Origin: Tetrastigma voinierianum
Lineage: Eukaryota; Streptophyta; Magnoliopsida; Vitales; Vitaceae
Reading direction: 5' to 3'
Length of the DNA stretch: 64,000 nt
NCBI GenBank assembly: GCA_016808115.1
Contig: JAEQBH010006845.1
Location: 62,001 to 126,000 of the forward strand
The translations under genes and the position numbers were made by a program. This document shows positions 24,332 to 36,139 of this stretch, piece after piece. Within the stretch, counting starts at the first letter, position 1. Each line of letters starts with the position of its first letter. The notes beneath the pieces were generated by a model that saw nothing but the letters and a program-made list of their open reading frames with translations, was not told where the DNA came from and made no database searches.

Positions 24332-24444
24332 ATTAACAGCTCTTGCAGTATCTTGAGTAAATGATGGAACACTACCAGATAATACAACAGCTAGGGAGAG
24401 ACCAAAAAGCATGCCAGTTGAAAGGACAATTGATTTTTTTGCAC
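24332..24444 (-). CDS. ERMP1-like exon, last one found
   Basis: This exon of 113 bases is intact: the acceptor GGTGTTTAG, then (G)AKKSIVLSTGMLFGLSLAVV, LSGSVPSFTQDTARAVN, then the donor AAT/GTAAGTTT. The phase fits the preceding exon (Gly codon split G/GT). The hydrophobic helix is the last membrane segment before the lumenal C-terminal domain. Exons for that C-terminal domain should follow to the left but I could not find them between 24331 and 14600. Confidence 0.9.
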
Positions 24445-25805
24445 CTAAACACCAATCATACAAATAAAGTAAGGTTGCAGTTGTAACTACTAACTGATGT
24501 AATATCAAAAAAAGCCTTAGTATTTATAACAACGCACCTAAGAAAGTTGAGGGAAGTGCACACTAATTGGCAGAAACATAAGAGGAAACAACAACATGGT
24601 TATTCTGTAATAAAATTGTGGATACGATTGAGGGCTTGGTAGTGTATTTTTCAGACCAAGATAAGACCTATTGCCTATTGCCTGCCTGCCACTATCTATC
24701 TAGAGCTTATATAAGGCACCAGGTGCCTTAATAGACCACTGCCCAAAAAGGCATACATCAAATGATTCCAAAATTAGTTAGTTTACTTGATTTGCAGTGA
24801 TTTTAACGACCTTGGAAAATTGCCCAAGAAGCTAACAAAACATGTTTGTAACTTTCCTTGGGCAAGATGATAGGGTAGCAAGCAAATGGTGACCCATCAA
24901 CTGAACCTTGTGCCTGTGGATGGATATATGCATACTAGGTCCTTAACCCATCCACATGCTGTAGCTGAAGGATTTTTTTCAGTCAATTATTTTGGAAGTA
25001 ATTAAATAAGCTTGGCTCCTATTATGAGATGCTGACTATTTTGTCTAAGATTTTCTTTTCCTTGTCATACATTAAACAATAATCAATCAAAACATTGGCC
25101 CCCTCAAACCTGACATCTAGCAGGACAAGTATGCGACTACAAAGCCATGAAGTAGAGGAGGGTCAGGTAACTAGCTATTTGGGCATAAAATGAAGTGAAT
25201 TTGATAAAAATTCTTACTAGTGTGAATTTGTATGTCTAAAATTTTGAAGTCTAGTAAGAGAATTAGATAAATTGAGCCTTATGAAATCATAAAATCCAAT
25301 GCATATATAAAACCATGCTAGAATTTATACAATTAAGTTAAAGTTTATTACATGTGATCAGGTGTTGATTGATTGAAGTATTTATAAGCTTAGAATAATA
25401 TATTCCATTTCTTTTTCCCATTGCAAATGTAAATAGGTGACAAAAATATCTTGTGAACACACAAAAGAAATATTCAGAAATCCTCTATTTTCAATATTAG
25501 AGTGTTGGGCTCACTAGCCTCTCTTTCTTTTTGATTATTTAGACCAGATTTTGACTGGGATTGTTCATGTATCTTTTTGGGCTTCATTGTCAGCGTTGGT
25601 TAAAAGGTTTGATTGAAAACCCAATTTTTTTTACCTATCTTCTCCTGGAATGTTCCTTCCCTAGCACATATTCATTGTAGAGGGCTAAGTATGGGAAGCA
25701 AAACCCCTTATTTCATCCTCCCCCTTACAATGTTCCCCCATCCTATCTTGAAGCAGTCCTAGATGACGAAAAATCTGTCTCTTCGGCTATTACCCAAATA
25801 GTCAT
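24445..25805. other. Intron sequence of the ERMP1-like gene
   Basis: Nothing beyond ordinary AT-rich intron sequence was recognised between the exon at 24332-24444 and the TRIM at 25806. Confidence 0.5.
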
Positions 25806-26101
25806 TGTTAATAACGTAATCTTCATGTGAGCCCCCGTCAATGAGCAGAGCTTTTAGGAAAATTGGTAGTTTAGCATGGTATCAAACCTTGGTTTGGTGG
25901 GAGATCATGGGTTCAAGCCACTTCTCTGCAATTGAAGTAGTTGTTCCCCATTTGCATATTGATGCACACATGAATATTAATCTATTGGTTTGTTTGACTC
26001 TCCACGTAGTATGGGGCCACACATGAGGAGGATGTTAAGCGGGATCTCATATTAAACTAAATCCTACAAGCTTGACGCCTTAGGAAAATTGGAAGTTTAA
26101 C
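25806..26101 (+). mobile_element. TRIM, family 1 (copy 1)
   Basis: This is a terminal-repeat retrotransposon in miniature, 296 bases long. The LTRs at 25806-25876 and 26032-26101 both start TGTTAA and end TTAGGAAAATTGG-AGTTTA-CA. The primer-binding site TGGTATCAAACC follows the first LTR. The tract CATGAGGAGGA precedes the second. The interior is non-coding and contains TCATGGGTTCAAGCC and TATGGGGCCACACATGAG, shared with the copies at 44171 and 58506. It sits in an ERMP1-like intron. No clear target duplication was found. Confidence 0.7.
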
Positions 26102-26872
26102 AGTATAAAATCCAAAGCAATCCAATTGGAGGAATTTCAAACTGTATAAGCCACATCTCGTAATGGGGCAATAACAAGTAGAGTAATTCAGTCTATAAAA
26201 ATGTTCACTAACAGAAATTTATTCATTTCTCATTGAGATAAATAAGAATGAAAATTTAGAGTTTATGATAGGAATTCTCTAAATAGTGTCTTGGAGAATA
26301 TGATATGTATTTTAGGCCCAAATACTATAAGTTTTAGCTTTTAGGAAAAATGATTGTCTAATACCATCTACAGTAGTTGTGTACATGTAAGTTTATTCTA
26401 ACATCTTAGTATCCAGATGGCCATTTCAGACTGTTAAAAGGCCAAAAAGGACCAAAACATCAAGTTTTATAAGGATCTTGGATCCACATCCACACATCTT
26501 GCCAAGGAATAGATCTGCTCATGATATAGTTTTTTTTTTTTTTGATAAATCCGCTGGTATCCAACAGTCTAGTTGGCCATATACAAAATAGAAATTAGGC
26601 ACAAGAACCATCAAAGCCAAATTTATCTAGATTTGCTTCATTTCATGCATTAGCAACCAACAGTTACTTCGTAGAACTGAACCCAAAGGTTATAACAAGG
26701 TCGAGAGTAGATAATGCTAGATTTGAGCCAGAAAATCAGCCCATTACAAGTCCTACAAGCTAGTGAAATCCATTGTCATCAACAAGAATGCAAATAACAT
26801 TAGCAACCAAATATTCTTACTTATCAAAAAAAAAAAGTAGCCACAAAATATGCAATTGCAATAAATAGAAAC

Positions 26873-26986
26873 CTGAAAGGTGAGAAATATGAGGAGGAGA
26901 TACACCATCGTCAGGCACATATGACAGCAACATAAACAGCTGCAGTTATTACATTCCCCAGCCACTCAGGAGTGCTTCCAGGGTTT
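26873..26986 (-). CDS. ERMP1-like exon (membrane region), frameshifted
   Basis: The acceptor TTTCTTGCAG is followed by NPGSTPEWLGNVITAAVYVA and VI. A one-base insertion follows, then CLTMVYLL in the next frame and further shifts before the donor TTTCAG/GTTTCTAT. The N-P-G-S-T-P-E-W-L-G-N loop followed by a hydrophobic helix is characteristic of plant ERMP1 proteins. The length of 114 bases is one more than phase would allow (113). Confidence 0.85.
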
Positions 26987-27461
26987 CTGCAAGAAATAGA
27001 AGGCAAAATTAGCAGTACTACAGGAGTCTTAAAACATTCAATGAATTTCAGAATTTAAAGCACACAGTATATTAGTACATCGATTCAAAGATGGATATTC
27101 AGTGCAGTATGGATGTCAGAGAACCATCAATCCATTATAATGTATAGAATTTGACAGAAGCACGAGGAAGGCACATCTAAAAATATTTGAACTCATCAAC
27201 AAGAAGAGTTCACTAAGTCTTGCCCACTTTTACTCTTTCCTCTTCTAATTTTTTATCAATTCATCTCCACACAACAACCAGCATCCAAATATCATGCAGG
27301 AACAGTTACTTATTCAGTTTCTTACACATAGAAGTGTAAGCTATATAACCTATTAGAAGATGGAAGGAAAAATGAAAAGAACATGAAGTATTTAAACCCA
27401 AGGGATACAGATTCTGCAGAGTCATTTCATTTATATATAAACAATAATAGGAAAAAAATAC

Positions 27462-27620
27462 AATCAAATCGAACTGCAGTCCAATTATAACTTGCCTTCC
27501 ATCCGTATAAATGTACTTGTAGAAATTAAAATTGGCAAAGATATGCCCAGTAATAGGGTGAATTTTGAGGTGGTCTTAGCAACCTGACTGGGGATAAAAA
27601 TTTAGCTTCAAGAAAGCCAT
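27462..27620 (-). CDS. ERMP1-like exon (membrane region), frameshifted
   Basis: After the acceptor GGAATATGTAG it reads (Y)GFLEA-F-SPVRL, completing the Tyr codon split from exon 36621-37058. A shift follows, then TLLLGISLPILISTSTFIRM-like residues in another frame, and finally A-V-R-F-D at the donor side (near 27461). The first codons, the phase and the order support the assignment. At least two indels break the frame. Copia D and copia B occupy the intron on its right. Confidence 0.78.
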
Positions 27621-27772
27621 CTACATATTCCAGAATAAACGATTAGTTAAAAGGAAAGGATTGTCAAATAATGAGTTCTAAACTTGTTAATAACTCATAA
27701 CTACGGGTACATTTTATGGGCAAAATAATTATTCCTGATGGAATAAAAGCCAAAGTTCCTATAAATAAAAGA

Positions 27773-28112
27773 TGTTGGCTGAAATTATCCTATGATTAAA
27801 CTCAATTTTGTATGTAATTTAGTTTTAAATTGGGCTGAATTATTTTTAACCTATACGGATCCTAGATAGCTAGCTATCTCCTACAACTAGGCCGATATAT
27901 CTCCTTTTAGGTGAATTTTGCAGCCACATAATTTCCATAAAAAATTTTCCTTTCTTATATTCTTTTCCTGAGATCTATAGCCTAGAGTTAAAAGCTAATC
28001 TCTTAAACATATTCAATCATGTGTTATGCATTATGAAATACATATATTATCTGATAGCAATTGTACCTTGTAATATATAATAATAAGAAAAGTTCAGTTC
28101 TCAATTCCAGCA
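27773..28112 (+). repeat. 5' LTR of copia D
   Basis: This 340-base LTR ends just before the primer-binding site at 28113-28124. AATATATAATAATAAG near the end may be the polyadenylation region. No partner LTR was found in the window. Confidence 0.65.
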
Positions 28113-28329
28113 TGGTATTGGAGCTACTGTTCTGAGTTCTAGGCAATGTAGATTCTTAGATTCTTCCATCTTTAATCCACCTTCACCACTGATTAAACCA
28201 AAGATGTCAATGTTAGACATCAATTCATGACCTTCAATGAGAATCTCATGAATTCAAGTTGCAACTTACAAGAGCTCATTGGCATAACTAACAGTCCTTG
28301 AGTTTACATTTAGGATAAGGCAAGATGGG

Positions 28330-30990
28330 GTTTTGGTGGATGGCTCAAGAAGGAATCAGATCTGATGACTGATCCTGGATTTGATGCTTAGAATGTTGAA
28401 AACTCCACAATAGTGTTATGGCTAATCAATTCCATGGAAAACAAGATCAATTAGGCTAGATTTTCTTCTCCACTGCTTAGTTGTTATAGGAAGATGTCAA
28501 TCTCACCTAATCGGCTAATCCAACATGAGCAATTGCACAGTTGTGTGATTAGTGCATGATACCAAATAAGGAACCCAGTCCCTGACTACCTACTACAACA
28601 CTAAGAATCATTTTGGTAAGAGATTGATCTCTATCAAACTGATGACCAAAAATGGGTTGAGGACAACCTGAGGTATAAAATGATCCTTGAAAAACATAGA
28701 GTTTGATTAACACTTAAAATTTTGATTTCATTTTTAATCATTCTCCATATTTATGGTAAACTTACTATAAAATTTGGCAATTTGTTTTGGAAAAAAAAAA
28801 AAAAAACAGTTTTTCATACTTCTTTTAAATAGGATTTTTATTTTTTTACAACATTTAATTGGTTTCACTTTGCTTCTTTGAGGCTATTATTTTGAGAACC
28901 AATCGTGCCAAATAGGAGTAAATCTTGCAAACAAAAAAGGAAAAAGAAAGGAAAAATTGAAAGATATTTAAAACACAGAAAACATAGTGAAAACATTCCA
29001 AGCTGCCAAATAAAATTTTGTTCTAGAAAGTCTGTTTTTATTTCCTTGCTGATTTGAATGAAACTTGATCAGTCAAGTTAGGGGAGACTTCTCAGGACAA
29101 AAGCCCCTTCTTCATTAAGGATGTTATGTTGCAACAAAAGGGAGAGAAAGCGGTTTAGCCATTATGATGAGCAATCCAATGCTAAAACTCACTTTTAGAG
29201 CCTGTTAGGTTACAATTTTTTAAAACTGTTTTGTGTCCTAAAAAACAATTTTCACAAGGAGAAAACAGAGAGCGCGTTTGGTTCCTATTTTCTTTTGTTC
29301 TAAAAAACATGAAAAACACTTAAAACACTAAATTTAGAGAACAAGGAGTAAATTAACAGTACACCAAAATGGTGTTTTCTGTTTTAAAAACTATTCTCAC
29401 AAACAATTTTTAAAAACAAGAACTAAACAAGCCCTTAGTCTCTGCTAAACTCTATAACAGTAATCAGCACTTCAGCAGAGTTATGACAGAAGGAATGGTG
29501 ACAACAACAGATAATGATGTAATCATTGCAAAAATCACACTACATAAAAGACATACATGTTGGAAACTTGTGGAAAACAACAATGGAAGGAAAAAAGGAA
29601 AAACGCATTCAGCAGCAAACACAACAAGTGTGGCCTCCAAGTTGCTGCTAATCGGCAAAAGAACCAAAATAGACAATCAGGACCATCCTAACAAGGAACA
29701 ACTTGAATTTCTCAACATGTTCAATAGTTAACACTATTCCCCTACCAATCTCTCTACCACCACTGCCATTGTACCCAAAGGTTTTCTTCGTCAATTGGAT
29801 TGAATACCTCTCATTGTGAGAGTTCCTCTCATTATATAGAAGGTGATAGAGTATAACAAGGCAGTTCAGCAGTTGTCATTCAGTCTAGCTAAATAAGGAA
29901 GCTACAGCATAGCTGATATGCACAGCTACTATATAAATAAAGAAAGCCTTCTTTGGCTGCTCTAGCACAACTGTACTATTAATTACAATATACACAGCTA
30001 GAATACAAGAATCATGCACCAATTTACCAATTTCTGGCTGGATATATATGGCAGCACATATCTAACTGACATGCTTTACATACCAGGAATTCAGAATATA
30101 ACCCCTGAATCATTGATACTGGGGACTCAGATCATGTGATGTGTTCTTCAGAACAGGGAAAAAAAATCTCATATGTCCCATGGTCAAGACAACTAAAGAT
30201 AAAAATAGCAGATGGTTTCCTTTCATTGTTGCTGGAAAGGGTTTTATAACAATGTCTAAAAAAAAAAATTCTAAATTTTGTCCTCCATGTCCCAAATCTG
30301 TTATATAATCCTATCTCAATTAGCAAACTTTGGTGGCCTTTGTTTTTTGGCTTAATAGAAAAGACCAAATATTTGGCACTACATTCAGCCAAAGAAATAC
30401 AAATATTAATAACTAAATTGAACCTATTGATAATAACTTCGCCTTAGTTAAATTGATTGATATTAATAGAATATTTTTGGATGAATAGAAAAATCCAAAA
30501 TATTTAACATTTTATATTCAGCTAAAAAGAAAACACCACCTTTGTGATCTAAATTGAATAGCAAGATTCTCCCCAACTCACTACAAATTTCAAGAGGTAT
30601 GTCAAAGGAAGATGATTAGCACAGGGAGATGGGATGCTTGTTTATTCTAGAAGAAGAACTGAAAGAAATCAAGAAGGCTGCATTGGTATTTCAATGTGAG
30701 GGTTATTCAAATTCTAAGGATGAACTAATGTTGTGGCATCTTAGAGTAGGACATCCAAGCTTTCCCAATCTAAAGATGTTGTTCCTTCTTTATTTAATAA
30801 TAATGATGTTTCAAATTTTCCATATGAAACTTGTGAACTCGTTAAATATCACTAAGTCTTCCTTCTTACACAAATTTAACTCTAGCTTGTTATTCTTCTG
30901 CATAAATGATATATGGGGCCCTTCTCATGTGAACAATGTATGTAGCGCCTCAATAGTTTATTACTTTCACATATTATCAATAGAATAAAT
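28330..30990 (+). pseudogene. Copia D gag-pol relic
   Basis: The gag trace is GFGGWLKKESDLMTDPGFDA followed by STIVLWLINSMENKI (about 28330-28450), matching the copia gag W-L-x-N-S-M-E motif. The protease trace is IDTGDSDHVMCSSEQ (about 30110-30155) with D-T-G intact. The gag-pre-integrase domain is KDELMLWHLRVGHPSFPNLK (about 30718-30778), and the start of integrase is INDIWGPSHVNN (about 30902-30940). Stops and frameshifts occur between all blocks. A MITE is inserted between gag and protease. Confidence 0.65.
29198..29434. mobile_element. MITE with long imperfect inverted ends
   Basis: The left end GAGCCTGTTAGGTTACAATT and the right end, read in reverse as GGGCTTGTTTAGTTCTTG, form imperfect terminal inverted repeats. 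Both run on into an AAAACTGTTTT-like stretch. The interior is full of GTTTT/AAAAC palindromes and has an inner GCGTTTGGTTCCTATTTTC that may be a nested copy. The short non-coding length fits a non-autonomous hAT-type MITE. The flanks TTAGA and TTAGT hint at a target duplication, but it is not clear. Confidence 0.6.
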
Positions 30991-31001
30991 TTATTTGTGA
31001 T

Positions 31002-31171
31002 TGTTATAGTATTTTAGAATTAGAAACTAGTTGGGAAAATGAAACATGTATTCATGTAGAGTTAGGAAACTTCAAATTCTTTCTTATTTGATTTGGGATT
31101 GTCTTGTATATAAATAGGTTGTTTGTGATCAATGAAATACATAATTTTTCCTTCAATTATCTCTGATTACA
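31002..31171 (+). repeat. 5' LTR of copia B and primer-binding site
   Basis: The LTR runs TGTTATAGTATTTTAG to CTCTGATTACA. TTGTATATAAATAGG at about 31105 is a TATA-like box. TGGTATCTGAGC follows at 31172-31183. Confidence 0.88.
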
Positions 31172-31839
31172 TGGTATCTGAGCATAGAAAGATTATGTTT
31201 AGGGTTTAGTCGTCTAATCAATTTTGGCAACCCATGAGGTGGTCGAGGTCTATTCCGATCACGTCAATCTTACCACGGAGTTCTCTAGAAGTAGCCGTAG
31301 ACGTTGGATCCCTTGTTGTTGTCAAATTCTCTCATCGCCGGCGATTCTTTCCAAAGACTATCCATTCCGGCCGACGAACACTCCTCCAGGTGTGTCGGAG
31401 GTCCCTCTTCCGTCGATACCCGACCATTGGCGCCATTCAGCCACACTCCGTCATGCACCACTTTCCTTTTGGGCAGGTAAATGCACGCGCTAGCACATGG
31501 ATCACTGTTTCGACACGCGCCTCCTACACTAGACTCGCCACACGCTGACAAGCCTCTTTGGACTACTCTCATCCCTTGTCACCGGAAAATTGCTCTTTTG
31601 CCTCTTTTTCTTGACTGACCCTAGTTTCCAGGATTTATTCCTTTTCATAGTTTCTTGAGATTCGGGGACATGAAGAAGAAGAAGTGATTTAAGGTTTGAG
31701 CCACCATCCATTCAAGTGTGTTGTTGTTTGTGGAAAAGTGGTCATTTCCTTGCAAGATCCTATTTTTATGATATTTTCCAAATTTTCAAAGGCTTGTTCG
31801 AGTTAGATCTGCTTCAATGACTAACAAGAAACCTTCATG

Positions 31840-32190
31840 AGGAGTTGTGTGTCGTTATTGCAATAATCCAGGACATGTACGCCGGAATTGTAGGAAGCTA
31901 CAGAATAAAAATCGACAATTTCAGTTTGTTCATTATCATAAATCACTTAAGTTTGCATCTACTTCTATCACTACACTCGATAAATCAAGTAAAACCAACA
32001 AAATGTTTTATATATTTCTCTTCCTCCACATGGGTAAATTATTTCGGGGAGCCACCAACCACATGACAGGTAATTCTAGTTTATTTAATATGTTTCAGTC
32101 ACACCCTTCTACCTCTATTGTTACCCTTGTAGAAGGGTCAACATCTTATGTCCTTGGGTCAGGGGTAATTCATTCAACTCCTCTAATCAC
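31840..32190 (+). pseudogene. Copia B zinc knuckle and protease relic
   Basis: A single frame encodes a CCHC knuckle, CRYCNNPGHVRRNC (about 31848-31890), the RNA-binding part of gag. The protease region GATNHMTGNSSLFNMFQSHP follows (about 32050-32110). The catalytic D-S-G is degraded: the residues before GAT read LFR. The leader between the primer-binding site and 31840 is only about 650 bases and shows no gag core, so most of gag is deleted. The frame continues without a stop into the foreign segment at 32190. Confidence 0.7.
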
Positions 32191-33050
32191 TTTTGATGGA
32201 GACATGGCTAGGGAATGGAGTGCGGAGCCGCTTGAAATACCACTTGGCCCAATGACACGAGCTAGAGCCAAGAGATTCAAAGAAACCCTTAATGTTTTAA
32301 TTCGAGATGCTCAAATGGAAGAAGCTCACGTGTTCAATTCAGTTGAATGAAAAACCCGATCACGTTTGACTTGTTGATTCTTTAGCATTTAGGGAGTTGA
32401 TTTAGTGCTAATTTATTTCTTGATTTGCTGTTGATTTGTCGCTAATTTGGTGATGATTTGTTCCTGATTTTCGAATGATTTGATTACCAAGGCTTATCTG
32501 AAATTATCTAGTTTCCTTTCCTTGTGGACATTTTGGGGTGTGCGTGGTTTGCAGGAAAATAAGTTTGTTTCCTTTCTAGTTTGGTAAGATATTTAGTTTC
32601 CTTTGTGACGGAATTTGTTTTGTTCTTCATATTTTTTGGGCCTATTTATAGGCTTGTTATCCCTATGTTCTTCAATTTACGAATTTATAAAATAGAGAGT
32701 TTAAATTTCTCTTTGGTTCTTCAAAAAACTCTTTGAACTTATCGGTTATTCCGTTGCGTTCATCAAGACTTATCAATCGGATCTCCATCAACTATTGTGG
32801 CGTCCTCCTATACCAAGGTTCTTACTTCCCTATAAGCAACGGATAGAGGTCATCCATCCAAGCCGAATGCTAGAGCGATTCTTCTAAGATTAATTCGATC
32901 ACGGTTCTCCTCACAAGTTGGCAGAGTTCGTATCAACTTTGACCTCTATTCTGAATTTACCACAATTCTCTTTTAATTAAATTTCTGTAAGTAAAATCAC
33001 TTGTACGGTTAATTGCAGTATTTCATTCTTTCCTAATTATTGTTTGATTC
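32190..33050 (+). other. Foreign segment inside copia B with a TRARAK-type reading frame
   Basis: Copia sequence stops after the protease motif HSTPLIT (about 32190) and resumes at DLLTKQIIG (about 33053). About 35-40 codons normally present between them are missing. The 860 bases in between begin with an in-frame coding piece, GPMTRARAKRFKETLNVLIR, ending at a TGA at 32348. That motif is typical of the 3' end of some Ty3/gypsy and non-autonomous LTR elements. The rest is non-coding, with TGATTTG repeats and a TATA-like CCTATTTATAGG at about 32640, and resembles an LTR or 3' region. It looks like a captured or template-switched piece of another retroelement. Confidence 0.6.
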
Positions 33051-35960
33051 AGGATCTTTTGACAAAGCAAATTATTGGTTGAGGACGCAAGTCTGGGGGT
33101 CTCTACATCCAGCGAAGCGAGAGGTACAAGGGAGTCATTGTTCGATTACAAAGATGTTACCCCATTCGAATTACATTATCACTTGGGTCATCTTTCTATC
33201 TCTCTGTTGAAGAAGCTATATCCTTAGTTTTCTAGTCTAACCTCATTGAACTGTGAGTCGTGTCAATATGTTAAGCTTTATTATGTGCATTTGAGTCTTA
33301 GAGTCAATAAATGAGCTTCTGCTCCTTTTGTGTTAGTTCATTCTAATGTTTTGGGTCCTTGTCCAGTTATGTCTCCCATTGGGTTAAGTATTTCATTACT
33401 TTTATCGACGATTTCTCTCATGTTACTTGACTTTATCTAATGAAAAGTCATTCTGAGCTTTTTTCTCATTTTAGTGCCTTTTGTGCTGAAATTCAAACTC
33501 AATTTCATGTCTTTGTTCAAACATTGAGGAGTGATAAGACAAGGAATATTTTTCGGAACCTTTTCAGTTCTTCATGTTACAATATGGGAATCTCCATCAA
33601 ACTTCTTGTGTTGACACCCTCTCAAAATGGGGTCGCTGAGAAAAAGAATAGACATCTTCTAGAGTCTATCCAGACTCTTTTGTTCTAGATGCATGTTCCC
33701 AAACACTTTTGGGTTGATGCAGTCTCTATCGCCTGTTTCTTGATTAATAAGATGTCATCATCGGTTTAAGTGGGCTACACTTTAGCACTGGTTATTTCAA
33801 TAATCTTGTTGTTCCCTATTAATCCCAAGGTATTTGGATGCACATGCTTTGTTCAAGATGTCCGTCCTCAAGTCTCTAAACTCGATCTGAAGTCCTTAAA
33901 GTGTATCTTTGTGGGTTTTTTTGTTGGGTTCCCTTTTGTATACCTCTAGTGTACTCTTCGACAACCTCTTTGCTCCTTTTTGATCAATATATTGCTTTTT
34001 ACCGATCAATATATATATATATTCTCATGTTCAAAAAGGGTATAGGTGTTATTGTCCCACTCTTCGACGTTACTTTGTGTCTATTGATGTTGCATTCTTT
34101 GAAATTTACCAGTTTCCTATAGTCTCTTGCGACTAGTCGGGGAAGGAGGATTTATTAGTCTATACGGTTTCCTTACGGTCCCTACTTGACTCACTAGCCA
34201 CATCTTCACTTCTCCAGCTCCTATTCTTGTTAAGCCTCTCATTACTCAGGTATATTCTTGATACTAAAACCCTTCAGTCTCAAGTCCAACACCAACTGCT
34301 TCGTCATTAGATCTAGTCCAAAATGATGATCTTTCGATTACTCTCCGTAAAGGTAAACATTAATGTGCTCACCCAATTTCTTCGTTTGTTTCCTATAACC
34401 ATTTATCCTCTTCCTCTTGTTCCTTTATTGCATTCCTGGATTCTATCTCTCTTCCTAACATTGTCTGTGAGGCTTTATCCCTGGTTGACGTAGTGCTATG
34501 GTGGAAGAAATGCAAGCTTTAGATGACAATGGTACGTGGGATTTGGTGCCTTTACCTACTGGAAAGAAGGCTATTAATTGTCGTTGGGTGTTTGCAGTAA
34601 AGTTTAATCCTGATGGGTCTGTTACTAGAATGAAGGCCCATCTAGTTGGTAAGGGTAATGATCAGACTTATGAAGTTGATTATTCTGATACATTTTCTCC
34701 TGTAACAAAGCTGACATTTGTTCATTTGTTTATCTCCCTTGTTGCTTCTTATGATTGGGACTTGCATCAGCTTGATATCAAAAATGTCTTTCTACATGGA
34801 GATCTTCAGGAAGAAGTTTACATGGAGCAACTTCCGAGGTTTGTTTCTTAAGGGGAGATAGGGAAGGTATGTCGTCTTTGGAAATCTTTGTATGGTTTGA
34901 AACAAAGTCCTTGTGCTTGGTTTGACAAATTCAGTTAGGCAGTTGAGGCATTTGGCATGCAAAAGAGTAAGTCCGACCACTCTATCTTCTATAAAAATTT
35001 AAGTTCTCGTATTATTGTATCGGTAATGTATGTGAATGATATCTTCATCACTGAGAGTGACTCCAAAGGTATATCATCTCTTAAATCCTTTCTTCACAAT
35101 CAGATTCACATAAAGGATTTAGGAATGTTGAAGTATTTCTTAGGTGTTGAAGTCATGAGAAGTAAGCAAGGAATTTTGTTATCTCAAAGGAGATATGTAC
35201 TTGATATGTTATCTAAGACAGGGAAATTGGGAGCTAAACCTTGTAGTACCTTCATGGCTCCTAATGTTCAACTCACTAAGGAAGGAGAATTATTCGAAGA
35301 TCCTAAGAGATACAAAAGACTAGTTGGGAAATTGAATTATCTTACAGTAACTCGCCCGGATATTGTTTATTCAATAAGTGTTTTGAGTTAGTATATGTCA
35401 TCTCCCACAGTCAGTCATTGAGCAGCTATAAAGCATATCCTATGCTACTTGAAAGAAGCCCCTAGACGAGGAATATTGTATAAGAAAATGGGAATACCAA
35501 AATTGAGTGTTTTTCAAACGCATACTAGGCAGCATCTAAAGAAGATAGGAGATCCACATCAGGATATTGTGTCTTTGTTGGAGAAAAGTTGATCTCGTGG
35601 AAGAGTAAGAAGCAAAATGTTGTCTCGCGATCTAGTATAGGCCCAGTAGCGCGATGCGTATCGAGATCATGTGAATCGTCAGTTATTGATGGAAGTGGGC
35701 ATGAAACCGGGGAGTGCAGAGAAGCTTGGTGTGATAACCAAGTTGTAAATGCGTACCAGCATCTAACGACATTTGCAAACGGACCAAGCGTATTGAGATA
35801 TTGTCATTTTGTCCGTGAGAAGATCCGATTGGGGTTGATCTCTACAGAATATGTAAAGACTGGAGACAGTTATGAGATATTTTCACAAAACCTTTGAGTG
35901 GGGATCGCGTTAGTTATCTTTGTAACAAGTTGGGCATGATCAACATCTATGCTTCAACTT
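33050..35960 (+). pseudogene. Copia B integrase, reverse transcriptase and RNase H relic
   Basis: In order, the first block is gag-pre-integrase (YHLGHLSISLLKKLYP, about 33178-33225). Integrase follows, with HSELFSHFSAFCAEIQTQFH and TPSQNGVAEKKNRHLLES (33445-33665). The proline-poor linker (33900-34490) comes next. Reverse transcriptase has MVEEMQALDDNGTWDLVPLP and WDLHQLDIKNVFLHGDLQEE (34498-34820), then FYKNLSSRIIVSVMYVNDIF. Here the YVDD catalytic motif is YVND. RT ends with GKLNYLTVTRPDIVYSISVL (35330-35390). RNase H fragments run to 35890. Stops interrupt at 34849, 34936 and 35389. The enzyme would be inactive. Confidence 0.8.
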
Positions 35961-35969
35961 GAGGGGGAG

Positions 35970-36139
35970 TGTTATAGTATTGTAGAATTGGAAACTATTT
36001 GGGAAAAGGAAACATGTATTCATGTAGAGTTAGGAAACTTCATATTCTTTCCTAATTGATTTGAGATTGTCTTACATATAAATAAGTTGTTTGTGATCAA
36101 TGACATACATAATTTTTCCTTCAATTATCTCTGATTACA
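35970..36139 (+). repeat. 3' LTR of copia B
   Basis: This has the same length and ends as 31002-31171, with a modest number of substitutions. It is preceded by GAGGGGGAG. Confidence 0.88.

Larger units (their letters stand above)
27773..31001 (+). mobile_element. Ty1/copia retrotransposon D, 5' part
   Basis: This plus-strand element starts with an LTR at 27773-28112 (TGTTGGCTG to TTCCAGCA) and a primer-binding site TGGTATTGGAGC. Remnants of gag, protease and the start of integrase follow. It is interrupted at 31002 by copia B. No continuation or 3' LTR is recognised after B (36140), so it is truncated. It lies in an intron of the ERMP1-like gene in the opposite orientation. Confidence 0.7.
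31002..36139 (+). mobile_element. Ty1/copia retrotransposon B
   Basis: This is an LTR retrotransposon with both ends: LTRs at 31002-31171 and 35970-36139 (170 bases each), primer-binding site TGGTATCTGAGC at 31172, and polypurine tract CTTGAGGGGGAG at 35958-35969. The flanks GTGAT and TTGAT agree at four of five positions. The LTR is the same family as copia C. It is inserted into the integrase start of copia D within an ERMP1-like intron. Gag is mostly missing, and a foreign segment replaces part of protease and the gag-pre-integrase region. Confidence 0.88.

Noticed and set aside
25880..25930. A tRNA gene at the GGTTCAAGCC box
   Set aside because: Only a B-box-like word is present; no cloverleaf can be drawn and it lies in the TRIM interior.
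30110..30392. Minus-strand frames across the copia D protease
   Set aside because: They are shadows of the plus-strand protease remnant (IDTGDSDHVMCSS).
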